DNA from: an uncultured Bacteroidales bacterium
GTDB lineage: Bacteria; Bacteroidota; Bacteroidia; Bacteroidales; FEN-979
Assembly: GCA_903903985.1 (NCBI GenBank)
Contig: CAIVAT010000122.1
Location: forward strand, 1-64,000
Reading direction: 5' to 3'
Length of the DNA stretch: 64,000 bases
The translations under genes were made by a program, and so were the position numbers. Below the pieces are notes generated by a model. The model had not been told where the DNA came from and did not search any database. It was given only the letters and a program-made list of their open reading frames with translations. Below, piece after piece: positions 44,437-53,713 of this stretch; the first letter of the stretch is position 1, and each line of letters opens with the position of its first letter.

Positions 44437-45738
44437 ATGAATGAAAAAATAGGACAATACCGGTGGACCATCTGTGCGCTGGTGTTCTTTGCTACCACGA
44501 TAAATTATCTTGACCGTCAGGTGATCAGCCTGCTGAAACCATATCTTGAAGAGGCGTTTCAGTGGACTGAAAAGGATTACTCCCACATTGTAATGGCCTT
44601 TCAGTTTGCGTATGCCATCGGGTTGATCGGGTTTGGGCGTTTCATTGATAAAATCGGCACCAAACTCGGATATGCATTGTCGCTCACGGTTTGGAGCATC
44701 GCTGCCATCGCCCATGCCTTGGCCCGGAATACTTTTGGTTTTGGTGTGGCACGCGCAGTCCTTGGATTAAGCGAAGCCGGTAATTTTCCTGCTGCCATCA
44801 AGACGGTCGCTGAATGGTTTCCAAAGAAGGAACGGGCACTGGCTACAGGTATATTTAATTCCGGATCAAATGTCGGAGCGATCATTGCTCCGCTGGTGGT
44901 ACCGTGGATTGCAGTCAATTGGGGCTGGCAGGAGGCCTTTATCCTTACCGGGGCTATCGGATTTATTTGGCTCATTCTCTGGTTCATTTATTATGAAGTA
45001 CCGGCAAAGCAGAAGCGATTGTCGAAGGATGAATTCACCTATATCCATGCGGATACTGACAATTCGGCTGAAGACCCCGGCAAACCGGTAAGTTGGATGA
45101 AACTGCTCGGTTTTAAACAAACATGGGCATTCGTGATCGGTAAATTTATGACCGATCCGATCTGGTGGTTTCTGCTTTTCTGGTTGCCATCTTTTCTGAA
45201 AACAGAATATGGAATGACCGGGACTCAGGTTGGTTTACCCATTGCACTGGTCTATGTGATGACCACCTTCGGAAGCATTGGTGGCGGCTGGATCTCGGGA
45301 TATCTGATCAGGAAGGGCTGGCCTGTTTACCGGGCACGTAAAACATCCATGCTGGGTTTCGCTTTGTGTGTTATCCCGGTTGTTTCAGCACAGGCGCTTG
45401 GCACGATCAGTCCCTGGCTGGCCATCATCGTGATCGGCATTGCTGCCTCGGCCCACCAGGCATGGTCGGCAAATATCTTTACCACGGTATCCGATATGTT
45501 CCCCAAAAAGGCAGTTGGCTCCGTGGTGGGCATCGGAGGCATGGCCGGTGCCATCGGGGGTCTGTTAATTTCCTGGTTTACCGGCTTGATCCTTGATCAC
45601 TATAAAGTACTGGGGCATATTCAAACCGGGTATTACATCTTATTTATCATAGCAGGTTCAGCATATCTCATCGCATGGATTATCATGCATCTGCTGACCC
45701 CTAAAATGGCGCAGGTTGAACTTCCATCACGGGATTAA
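44437..45738 (+). CDS. MFS hexuronate transporter (ExuT-like, anion:cation symporter family)
   Basis: The ATG at 44437 is preferred over an in-frame GTG 15 bp earlier. The 433-residue protein has 12 membrane helices. The family signatures are INYLDRQVISLLKPYL in helix 1, RFIDKIGTKLGY between helices 2 and 3, and GLSEAGNFPAAIKTVAEWF with helix 4. FIDKxG-type loops and the central cytoplasmic loop are typical of the anion:cation symporter branch that includes ExuT, which carries glucuronate and galacturonate with protons. It follows uxaC by 210 bp. Together with the operon it would supply free glucuronate released by the GH2 enzyme. Confidence 0.85.
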   Translation: MNEKIGQYRWTICALVFFATTINYLDRQVISLLKPYLEEAFQWTEKDYSHIVMAFQFAYAIGLIGFGRFIDKIGTKLGYALSLTVWSIAAIAHALARNTFGFGVARAVLGLSEAGNFPAAIKTVAEWFPKKERALATGIFNSGSNVGAIIAPLVVPWIAVNWGWQEAFILTGAIGFIWLILWFIYYEVPAKQKRLSKDEFTYIHADTDNSAEDPGKPVSWMKLLGFKQTWAFVIGKFMTDPIWWFLLFWLPSFLKTEYGMTGTQVGLPIALVYVMTTFGSIGGGWISGYLIRKGWPVYRARKTSMLGFALCVIPVVSAQALGTISPWLAIIVIGIAASAHQAWSANIFTTVSDMFPKKAVGSVVGIGGMAGAIGGLLISWFTGLILDHYKVLGHIQTGYYILFIIAGSAYLIAWIIMHLLTPKMAQVELPSRD

Positions 45739-45743
45739 ATAAC

Positions 45744-45775
45744 AAAAAAGCCACCCCCGGAGAAACGGGGATGGC
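45744..45775 (-). terminator. Rho-independent terminator (- strand) between MFS and giant gene
   Basis: Read on the - strand, the stem GCCATCCCCG/CGGGGGTGGC (45766-45775 with 45750-45759) ends in TTTTTTG. It terminates the gene at 45832-48612 and, because the stem is symmetric, may also help end the MFS transcript. Its core GCCAC/GTGGC recurs in the next two terminators. Confidence 0.75.
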
Positions 45776-45831
45776 CACAACCAAACACAAACTTGAGAAA
45801 AATCAAGTATTTTATCAGCGCAGGGGTGTTG

Positions 45832-48612
45832 TTACTGCTTGATGATTTTTGTCAACTCGGCCCTGTCATTGGAAATCATCCGGAAGAGATAACATCCTGC
45901 CTTGTTTCCGTCAAGCGAGAATACATGTTTTCTTTCACCGCTGACAGATGTTGTCAGAACCTTCTGTCCCTGCATGTTGTAAATTTCCACCAGGGTGTTT
46001 TCAACAGGAGTTCCGTTCGTGAATTCCAGGGTGAATTCACCCGATGTTGGATTAGGATAAACCTTGAAGAAGGTTTTTTCTGAATTAACCGGGATCTCTT
46101 CCTGGCTGGCGGAAACATTTGCGATCGAAGCGCTTTTTACATTGCAAAACGGGCCATCGGGAGCGATTTTCCCAACCATCAAACCGCCAGATTCGACCTT
46201 GGTTCCGGGTTCATAAAGGATATTCTGACCTGCAATCATCGTGGCTTGGCCGCCATTTTGAACGATAAATGTATTTGAATTGCCGGCAACGGTGATTGTC
46301 TGCAGCGCGTTGTAACATTGTGTCTGCAGGTTGCCGACCGTACCGGTTACTTCTGTTGTGTTAGGGATTGAATTGGCACTAAGGCTCACATCATCCAGGT
46401 AAAATAATCCCGTCGAATTGTCTCCTGTGGAGGCGGTGGCCCGGAACCGGATGTATACGGAAGGATTGAGATCATTGATTGTGAGAATGACCTGGTGCCA
46501 TTGCGAAATGCTGACATATAAAGGCATCGGGTCCTGGCTGACAAGGCTCCAGTCAGCATTGTTATTTGATTTCTCAACGAAAAAGTGGAGATTGCTTGCG
46601 ACATTTTTATCCAGGACCTTAACAATGAACTTCAGAACGTTTGCACCATTGTTTGCAGGGGTTTCGAGGATCCCGCCATCGTTTGGGGAAGACCATTTGA
46701 ATTTCGGCGTCGCATAGGCTGTCGTAGAACCATAAAAGCCCATTCCATTGGTAGCTGAAGTACCGACATTTGCGGTATTGGTCCATCCGGCAGGGGGCAT
46801 GATATCAAATCCTTCTTTAAAAAGGTACACGGTGGAGGATGATTCTTTAGTGAACAGAACATGGTATGTCGTTGTAGTGATGCCATCCTGGGCTGTGCAG
46901 ACAATATTCGCCGTGCGTTCTGCTACTGTCCCTGTCAAATTGACGGGTTGGGTAACAACATAGGTAGCGGGTGGACACCCGGCGGCGGGGATTACAAATT
47001 CAGGCTCAGCATCGACGATAAGCGAGGAGGTTTCAATAGGAATTTCCACAGAATAATCGAGTGTGGTTGATGAAAAATCTTTTACCCTGATGTTCTGTTT
47101 AACAGGGTCAAACCCATTGGGCAGCCATTTGATGTAGGTGAGCGCCGAATTAGTGCTTGGAGGGGCATGGGTGAAGGTGATGGTATATGTGAGCTGCGTA
47201 ATACCGTCCTGGGCGGTTACATGGATATTGGTAGTGCCCGGGAGGGAGGCGGCAGGGGTGATCAGCAGGGTGGCCAAAGGATAGTTTTGAGTGGCAGTCA
47301 CGGTAGGAACTACGGTCGCTCCATATGGAACGGAAACATTATAGTTCAGGATGGCCGGTGAAAAACCTGCCACGGTAGTGCCGTCTACCTGCAGGTCACT
47401 CAGTGTGGCGTCATTGCTGATTGTATTCGCAATTGTTGTAAAGGTGGAAGCCTGGGTTGCTGAGTTATTTCCGGCCCCATCCTGCACCGGAGCAACCGAC
47501 AGGTAATATACCTGTGAATAGTCCAATGGTGCTGAAGGTGTAATTGTAATTATTTTGCCCGTACCATCAATGGTGGCTGTGAAGGAAACATTGGGTCCGG
47601 AAGCATTTGTTTTTTTGAAGGTGATCAGCGATGCCAGGTCAGCGTTGAGTATTGGAGACCCATCTGTTTTCCTGACGGGTTCGTTAAATGTAATCGTTGG
47701 AATGGCGGATGGGACAATATTTATGGCACCGTTGCCGGGATCAAAGGTCGCAACAGGCGGGAGAAGATCCTGGGTTACGGCATCGGCCCATGCAATGCCG
47801 GCCCGGATACCGTCAACAATGACTACCGGGGAATTTACCGTTCCCTGCCGCAGTTGGACGCAGCGTTGACCGGTTCCATCCGATCCCGCATCGGCGGTGA
47901 TGGCATTTGGAGTAGCCGGTTCAGTCACCGGGAAAGGATTTGCAGGATCGAAGATATACATGCTTACCGAATCATTCACCGTTCCTGTATAAAAGGTGTA
48001 TTTCAATACCGCCAGGTACGTTGTGCCGAAGGTAAAATAGGTCGGGCACCATTTTATTGGTGCTGTAGGACCGGAAGCGCTTTTCGTGACCCCGAATACA
48101 AGATTCCCGGTGCCCAGTGAATCTTTGGCATATAACCTTCCTTTGAATACAGTCAAAGTGGAGCCGGTTGTCTCCTTGAAACTCAGGAAATAATCGCCAC
48201 CCCTGGTTGCGGAGGTAACTTTGACAAGTGCAGAAATATAAACACTCCCCGAACTGATCGAATTTGTTCCTGTAAAATTACTGAAGAGGTCCTGGCCTCC
48301 TGCGGTATTCCTCGCTACGGTAGCCGCGAACCCGATACCGGATGATTGGTATTGAGGGTAATACAGGCCCGGTGATGTCACCTGGATCGGGTTGGTGTTG
48401 TCGGTTCCCTGTAAAGTCCAGCCGCCGCCCTGGCCAAGCAGGTTCCCGGTGGTATAGGCGAAGTTTTCGGCAAACGGGATCATCTGGCCCCACGCACTGC
48501 CTGTAAACAAGCACAACGTCAGCAAGATGATGGCTGCGAAACGCCCGGTATTATGTCTGGCCGCGGAAATGGTATTTTGCCCGGCATACTTTGGTAAGTA
48601 ATGATTATTCAT
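45832..48612 (-). CDS. T9SS surface protein: LamG-, Ig-, cadherin-like and jelly-roll domains
   Basis: The 926-residue protein has a long signal peptide (to about residue 43, GSAWGQ) and a LamG-like domain (about 44-270), related to the N-terminus of the gene at 29552. A SbsA-type Ig domain (FNEPVRKTDGSPIL, about 280-375), two cadherin-like sandwiches (NDATLSDLQVDG), and a MAM/jelly-roll domain ending GLFYLDDVSL follow. At the end are a 3-coathanger-like stack (AGQNILYEPGTKVESGG) and a T9SS sorting domain (VYPNPTSGEFTLEF). No catalytic motif. The Ig, cadherin and jelly-roll part is closely related to that of the 1602-residue esterase at 18708. It is monocistronic with its own terminator. Confidence 0.75.
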   Translation of the reverse strand: MNNHYLPKYAGQNTISAARHNTGRFAAIILLTLCLFTGSAWGQMIPFAENFAYTTGNLLGQGGGWTLQGTDNTNPIQVTSPGLYYPQYQSSGIGFAATVARNTAGGQDLFSNFTGTNSISSGSVYISALVKVTSATRGGDYFLSFKETTGSTLTVFKGRLYAKDSLGTGNLVFGVTKSASGPTAPIKWCPTYFTFGTTYLAVLKYTFYTGTVNDSVSMYIFDPANPFPVTEPATPNAITADAGSDGTGQRCVQLRQGTVNSPVVIVDGIRAGIAWADAVTQDLLPPVATFDPGNGAINIVPSAIPTITFNEPVRKTDGSPILNADLASLITFKKTNASGPNVSFTATIDGTGKIITITPSAPLDYSQVYYLSVAPVQDGAGNNSATQASTFTTIANTISNDATLSDLQVDGTTVAGFSPAILNYNVSVPYGATVVPTVTATQNYPLATLLITPAASLPGTTNIHVTAQDGITQLTYTITFTHAPPSTNSALTYIKWLPNGFDPVKQNIRVKDFSSTTLDYSVEIPIETSSLIVDAEPEFVIPAAGCPPATYVVTQPVNLTGTVAERTANIVCTAQDGITTTTYHVLFTKESSSTVYLFKEGFDIMPPAGWTNTANVGTSATNGMGFYGSTTAYATPKFKWSSPNDGGILETPANNGANVLKFIVKVLDKNVASNLHFFVEKSNNNADWSLVSQDPMPLYVSISQWHQVILTINDLNPSVYIRFRATASTGDNSTGLFYLDDVSLSANSIPNTTEVTGTVGNLQTQCYNALQTITVAGNSNTFIVQNGGQATMIAGQNILYEPGTKVESGGLMVGKIAPDGPFCNVKSASIANVSASQEEIPVNSEKTFFKVYPNPTSGEFTLEFTNGTPVENTLVEIYNMQGQKVLTTSVSGERKHVFSLDGNKAGCYLFRMISNDRAELTKIIKQ

Positions 48613-48785
48613 ACGGTTTCTTTTAAGTGGTCCCTGTTTGAATTGATGACTATTCCTTCGGTTTTTAACAGGATAAATTTAAGAAGAATCCTGATGGACG
48701 GAGTTTGCTGGCAGATCATTTGGGTTTCTGACTTATTCAAACAGGTTCTCTGATATTAAATTGCCGTCACCCCTGAAACTGATAA

Positions 48786-48823
48786 AAGTAAAATGCCACC
48801 CCCTGCATTCAGGAGGCGGCATT
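48786..48823 (-). terminator. Terminator of the giant gene at 48869-53473
   Basis: The stem AATGCC...GGCATT (48792-48797 with 48818-48823), extended by CCCCCTG/CAGGAGG pairs, is followed on the - strand by TTTTACTTTT. It lies 46 bp downstream of the stop. Confidence 0.65.
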
Positions 48824-48868
48824 GACCAAACAAAAATAAAGCCAGAACAATTAAGCGACTGGGAATGA

Positions 48869-51800
48869 CTATTGCTTAATGATCTTCATCACACCGGAAC
48901 GGTCATCGCAGATTACACGGATAAAATAGCATCCTGCCCGGTTGCCATCCAGTGAAAATGTATGCTTCTGTTCACCGGAAATGGAAGATGTAAGAACCTT
49001 TTCTCCCTGCATGCCAAATATTTCCACCTTTGTAATTGCAAGAGGGTTTTCCTGTGTTAATTCCAGGGTGAAGGATCCGTTTGTCGGGTTAGGGTAAATT
49101 CTGAAGAAGGATGATGTTTTTTGTAATCCTGCCTGCTCCGTATCTGTTTTTAGCGTCAGCATCGAAGGTGATTTCATCCCGCAGAATGGACCACCAGGAG
49201 CAATCTTTCCATGCATTAGTCCGCCTGATTGAACTGTTGTTCCAGGGTAATAAATGATATTCTGACCGGCGATCATATTTGCACTTCCTCCTGGTTCAAC
49301 GGTAAAAGTATCCGGGTCAACTGCAACTTTGATCGTCTGAACAGCATCGTAACATTCGCTTTGTCCGTTTATCACATTCCCGCTGACGGTTTGATTTAAG
49401 TTGATCACAATCATGGTTATCATGTTGGAAGTTGCCGGATTACCTGAAACGCAGGCTGCATCAGCGATGAGTTTTACATAAACCTGGTCGCCATCTGCAG
49501 GTTCATAGGCATACGAAGGGCCCGTCTCCCCATATACCAGGCCTGCATTCTTATACCAGGTATAAACCGGGCTGATGCCTCCATTGACCGGTGTAGCCGT
49601 AAAGGTAACCAGTGTGCCGGTAGGTACAGCGTTGGCTGATGCTGCGATGGAAACACCGACAGGCAACACCGGGTTCACAATCATGGTAATAGCATCCGAA
49701 GCCGCAGGACTGCCGGTTTTGCAGGTTTCACTTGATGTAAGTTGCACATAGACCTGGTCGCCGTTTGCCGGTGTATAAACATATACCGGTCCTGTTTCTC
49801 CATCGACTACCGTGGAATTTTTATACCAGGTATAAACCGGGCTGCTGCCTCCATGGGTTGGTGTGGCAGTGAAAGTTACCTGTGTCCCCGCACATATCGG
49901 GTTGGCATCCGTTGCAAGAGATACGGTGACTGCCAGTACCGGGTTCACCGTCATGGAAACAACATCCGATGTTGCAGGGCTGCCGGTGTTGCAGGTTTCA
50001 CTTGATGTAAGTTGCACATAGACCTGGTCGCCGTTTACCGGTGTATAAACATATGCCGGTCCTGTTTCTCCATCGACCACCGTGGAATTTTTATACCATG
50101 CGTAAACCGGGCTGCTGCCTCCATGGGTTGGTGTGGCCGTGAAAGTTACCTGTGTCCCCGCACATACCGGGTTGGCATCCGCTGCAAGAGATACGGTGAC
50201 TGCCAGTACCGGGTTCACGGTCATGGTTACAACATCCGAAGCCGCAGGGCTGCCGGTTTTGCAGGTTTCACTTGATGTCAGTTGCACGTAGACCTGGTCG
50301 CCGTTTACCGGTGTATAAACATATGCTGGTCCTGTTTCTCCATCGACCACCGTGGAATTTTTATACCATGCATAAACCGGGCTGCTGCCTCCATGGGTTG
50401 GTGTGGCCGTGAAAGTTACTTGTGTCCCCGCACATACAGGGTTGGCATCTGTTGCAACAGCTACGCTGACCGGCAACACAGGATTAATGGTTATTGCGAC
50501 GGTACCTGTCATATCATGGGAACATCCTCCGATGGTACGTGTTCCGGTAACAGAATAGGAACCTGCCGCCGCCTGATCGCCGAATGTAATACCGCTGCCT
50601 GTTCCGCCTACTGGTAATCCCACGGGTGTAGTTCCTCCGATAAACAACTGGTAATCAACACCAATTTCCGAATTGTCGAGGCCTACAGCCATTCCTGTTC
50701 CCCCTGAACAGTACGTCCCGCCCCCGGTAACATTAAATGCAACAGGTGTGACACAAGATGCTTCTCCATCGATGAAATCACTGAAAGAGGCAATTCCGGT
50801 AATTTTGGTTGTGCTGGATGTACGGGTACTGATGGTGGTTGAGTTCCATGTTGATGGATCCCATTTCATCATGATAAAATCAGCTGTATTGGCTCCTCCA
50901 AGAATGTCTCCGGGGACAAACGTAAAGGTGGCATCGCAGGTGGCGAAGGAAATTCCATTGTTCGCAAGGGTCCAGTAACGGTTAACACATTTGGATGTAT
51001 TGATGCCGGATGAAATCGCATTGGGGTGGAGACCCGGTGTTGTCGTGGCCGTTAATTTACCGGATATGGTAACACCAGCAAAGTCGAGGGATACAGGCGT
51101 ATAATTGGCAGCATCACCGATTGCAAAAGTCGTCGATGATGTCCCGGATGGAATATTCATCTGCAATCTTCCGTGTACATATTTTCCGGTTCCTGCTCCG
51201 GTGAGATTTACACCCGATGACAGGGAAAATGTGTTTGCACCTGTTGAAATGATCCCGGACTGAAATACTAGGCTGTCGGCTGCAATATCCCTGTCCAGGA
51301 CAATCCCGGCTGAGTTGTTGACTGTGATATAGCTGTTTAAACCAAAAGTCAGGGTTCCGGTCCCGCCGATGGTTTGTGCGGCTGTTCCACTCAAAGTCAG
51401 GTTGGTCAGTTTTGTTGCATTTCCAAAGGTCAGGGTCGCTGTAGGGGCGACAGAAATATTGCCTTTGATAACCACACCACCGCTGAAATCCCAGTTTACG
51501 GTACCGCTCGTCACTGTATAATTGTCGCAGGTCATGGGGCTGCTGCCCTGGTTATTCTGTGTTGAAGTTGAAGGGGGATCATTTTCAAAGTTTGCATAGG
51601 TTCTGCCACTATAGGAAGGTCCACCACTTGATGCGGTAAATTTGTATAAACTTCCCGGTTCAAAAGTAACCACTGAATTTGGTTGTCCCGCACCAAAAGG
51701 ATTGGCTCCGGCGTCCTGGATATAGGTTGATCCTGCCTGGAATTTAACCGAATTCAGGCTTGTGGTTCCAAAAACATTGCCTGTAAAGCCGGTCGTAACT

Positions 51801-53473
51801 TTGAAAACACTGCCATTTGCAAAAACAAGACTGCTGGCATCTGCAGCCTTCAGCACATGCGCAGCGCCGCTGAATGTCATGGAACTGCTAATCAGTCCAT
51901 TGGTTCCTGTATTCAATGATATTGTCAGAACCAGGGTTCCGGAAACATTCAGCTCAGAACCTGTTCCCGAAACGGCCAGATCATCACCCGTACTCCCGGC
52001 AATCGTGAGGGTTGCAATTGCAGCGGCCTGAAGTGTTATTTTTGAACCATCGGTAACCTGCAACTGAGCAATTGTTTGTGCAGGCACATTGGTTATGGTG
52101 TAAGTGCTCCCGTTATTGAAATGCAAAATATCATTGATGGCTGGTGCACTCCTGGCCGGGCTCCAGTTTCCCGAATTCTGCCAGTCATTGTTGGTAGCAC
52201 CGGTCCAGGTGTAGGTGGTCGGGCCGGCAACTACAAAACCGCTGCAGGTCACATTCTGTGTTGCCGCACCGCCACCTGAATTTGAAACAATTTCAGAATT
52301 ATAATTTCCAATTCCCAACCCGCCTTTTAACCTCACATACACCGGGGTTGCTGCAAGGGTGGCTGAAGAATATCCGACATTTACCGAATCGTAAAAATTA
52401 GCGTTATCTGTTGAAACTTCGTAGTTGGTCAGGCATCGTGCCTTAATATTCCCGGAAGCGCCTGTCAGGTTTACCCCGCTAAGCGAATACGATTGCGAGG
52501 CTGATGGTCCTGATCCGACAATATATGTAAAGCCGCTTCGTGATGACGGGGCCACACTTAACGTTGGGGTCACGACAGCGGTTACATTAACCCTGTAATT
52601 GTCAAAATAGGAATTAGTCCCCGATGAAGTGCTGTAATTCCAGAAATACCCGAATACACTCATGGCTGCATTGGTATAAGTATTGTCGGTAGCAGTGCCA
52701 ACGAGATTGGAGGTTGTTGTGGGATCAGCCCAGGCAGCTGCGGCGGAAAGCCCGTCGACTCTTTCATAAAGGTTCCATGAATTAGTAGCCGGATCATACG
52801 TCACTTTGATGCTCATGTAATCTCTCAGGTTGTTCGGCGAGGTAGAAGTTGGGAGTATACCGGCGATAACGGATGTGAAATTGGCCTGCGCACCCAGTCC
52901 ATTTGTGAACCTGACGAGATTGTATACGTTTCCGCTGCTGGGTGCTCCCATTACCACGGCATAGCCATTGCAACCACTGGCGAGCAGGTCGGAACTGGTT
53001 GCAACCAGGACGACAGCTATTCCATAACTGGTTGCAGCAAATCCGGATAAGGTCGTTGTGCTGCCTCCCCCTCTGTTATGTCTGATGTTGAAAGACCAGG
53101 TTACAAGTCCCGGATTCGATGAAAGGGTAGTGGAAAAGGGAGTGGAATAGGTGGATAATGGGCCTGTAAGATAGCTTCTTCCTGCCGGGCTGCCATTGGC
53201 TATTTTAAGATATGGAACGGTTCCTGTTGTCAAGGTGCTTTCGAGAACCTCTGTACCAGCACCTGTGTTTGTTGCCGTATAGGTTATTAAAGGCGTCCCG
53301 CCAGGTGATACAGGTACACGGTTGAAATCGTCATAAAAAACATTTTGTCCCCATCCTTTGCCGGCGAGCAGCAATAGTATCAGTACAGCAAGCGCCGGCA
53401 GAGAAAATAGGGTCCGGATGCCCGAACTCATATTTTCATGCCTTTTTGACATTAACATGTAAATGTTTTTCAT
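48869..53473 (-). CDS. Giant T9SS surface protein with tandem Ig modules
   Basis: I start at the ATG complementary to 53471-53473 (MKNIYMLMSKR); the signal sequence ends GKGWGQ. An upstream ATG would add 16 residues. The approximately 1534-residue protein has a lectin-like domain (FYDDFNRVPVSPGG), a choice-of-anchor segment with GLSAAAAW, and an Ig domain ending TQNVTCSGF. Then a beta-helix/autotransporter-like repeat region begins TYTWTGATNNDWQNSGNW. Four 90-residue Ig/PKD-type modules follow, then a 3-coathanger-like stack (AGQNIIYYPGTTVQSGG) and a T9SS sorting domain. Its C-terminal half is closely paralogous to the gene at 53714. It is a probable adhesin or structural surface protein; no enzyme domain. 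Confidence 0.75.
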   Translation of the reverse strand: MKNIYMLMSKRHENMSSGIRTLFSLPALAVLILLLLAGKGWGQNVFYDDFNRVPVSPGGTPLITYTATNTGAGTEVLESTLTTGTVPYLKIANGSPAGRSYLTGPLSTYSTPFSTTLSSNPGLVTWSFNIRHNRGGGSTTTLSGFAATSYGIAVVLVATSSDLLASGCNGYAVVMGAPSSGNVYNLVRFTNGLGAQANFTSVIAGILPTSTSPNNLRDYMSIKVTYDPATNSWNLYERVDGLSAAAAWADPTTTSNLVGTATDNTYTNAAMSVFGYFWNYSTSSGTNSYFDNYRVNVTAVVTPTLSVAPSSRSGFTYIVGSGPSASQSYSLSGVNLTGASGNIKARCLTNYEVSTDNANFYDSVNVGYSSATLAATPVYVRLKGGLGIGNYNSEIVSNSGGGAATQNVTCSGFVVAGPTTYTWTGATNNDWQNSGNWSPARSAPAINDILHFNNGSTYTITNVPAQTIAQLQVTDGSKITLQAAAIATLTIAGSTGDDLAVSGTGSELNVSGTLVLTISLNTGTNGLISSSMTFSGAAHVLKAADASSLVFANGSVFKVTTGFTGNVFGTTSLNSVKFQAGSTYIQDAGANPFGAGQPNSVVTFEPGSLYKFTASSGGPSYSGRTYANFENDPPSTSTQNNQGSSPMTCDNYTVTSGTVNWDFSGGVVIKGNISVAPTATLTFGNATKLTNLTLSGTAAQTIGGTGTLTFGLNSYITVNNSAGIVLDRDIAADSLVFQSGIISTGANTFSLSSGVNLTGAGTGKYVHGRLQMNIPSGTSSTTFAIGDAANYTPVSLDFAGVTISGKLTATTTPGLHPNAISSGINTSKCVNRYWTLANNGISFATCDATFTFVPGDILGGANTADFIMMKWDPSTWNSTTISTRTSSTTKITGIASFSDFIDGEASCVTPVAFNVTGGGTYCSGGTGMAVGLDNSEIGVDYQLFIGGTTPVGLPVGGTGSGITFGDQAAAGSYSVTGTRTIGGCSHDMTGTVAITINPVLPVSVAVATDANPVCAGTQVTFTATPTHGGSSPVYAWYKNSTVVDGETGPAYVYTPVNGDQVYVQLTSSETCKTGSPAASDVVTMTVNPVLAVTVSLAADANPVCAGTQVTFTATPTHGGSSPVYAWYKNSTVVDGETGPAYVYTPVNGDQVYVQLTSSETCNTGSPATSDVVSMTVNPVLAVTVSLATDANPICAGTQVTFTATPTHGGSSPVYTWYKNSTVVDGETGPVYVYTPANGDQVYVQLTSSETCKTGSPAASDAITMIVNPVLPVGVSIAASANAVPTGTLVTFTATPVNGGISPVYTWYKNAGLVYGETGPSYAYEPADGDQVYVKLIADAACVSGNPATSNMITMIVINLNQTVSGNVINGQSECYDAVQTIKVAVDPDTFTVEPGGSANMIAGQNIIYYPGTTVQSGGLMHGKIAPGGPFCGMKSPSMLTLKTDTEQAGLQKTSSFFRIYPNPTNGSFTLELTQENPLAITKVEIFGMQGEKVLTSSISGEQKHTFSLDGNRAGCYFIRVICDDRSGVMKIIKQ
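49403..50482 (-). repeat. Array of four 270-bp coding repeats (Ig/PKD-like modules)
   Basis: Three copies with unit starts (on the + strand) at 49673, 49943 and 50213 repeat every 270 bp, exactly 90 codons, and are nearly identical in DNA. A fourth, more diverged copy lies at 49403-49672. Each encodes a module with FTATPTHGGSSPVY and DQVYVQLTSSETC. The paralogue at 53714 has only one such module. Confidence 0.9.
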
Positions 53474-53630
53474 AAAATTTTCTTTTTTAGTGTTGTTTGT
53501 TTTGAATATCCTCCCGTTCATGCATCAATTCACATGTGCACGATGACAAAGTAAAAATATTAACAAAGCGAGGGAAAGTGGTTTCTGAAACGTTCTATTG
53601 GGTTTCTGATTTATTCATTTGCGATGCCAG

Positions 53631-53667
53631 GAAAAAAAGGCCACCCCCATAATGATGAGGGTGGCCT
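53631..53667 (-). terminator. Terminator of the giant gene at 53714-57907
   Basis: The stem AGGCCACCC/GGGTGGCCT (53638-53646 with 53659-53667), closed by CAT/ATG and AATG, is followed on the - strand by TTTTTTT. It lies 46 bp after the stop, the same distance as for the neighbouring giant gene. Confidence 0.75.
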
Positions 53668-53713
53668 GAATATAACACAAACACAAAACGATTGTTTTTC
53701 TTATGCCTGTTTT

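Noticed and set aside
49403-50482. Regular repeats as a CRISPR array
   Set aside because: The repeats are 270 bp, without spacers, and in frame with a protein domain.
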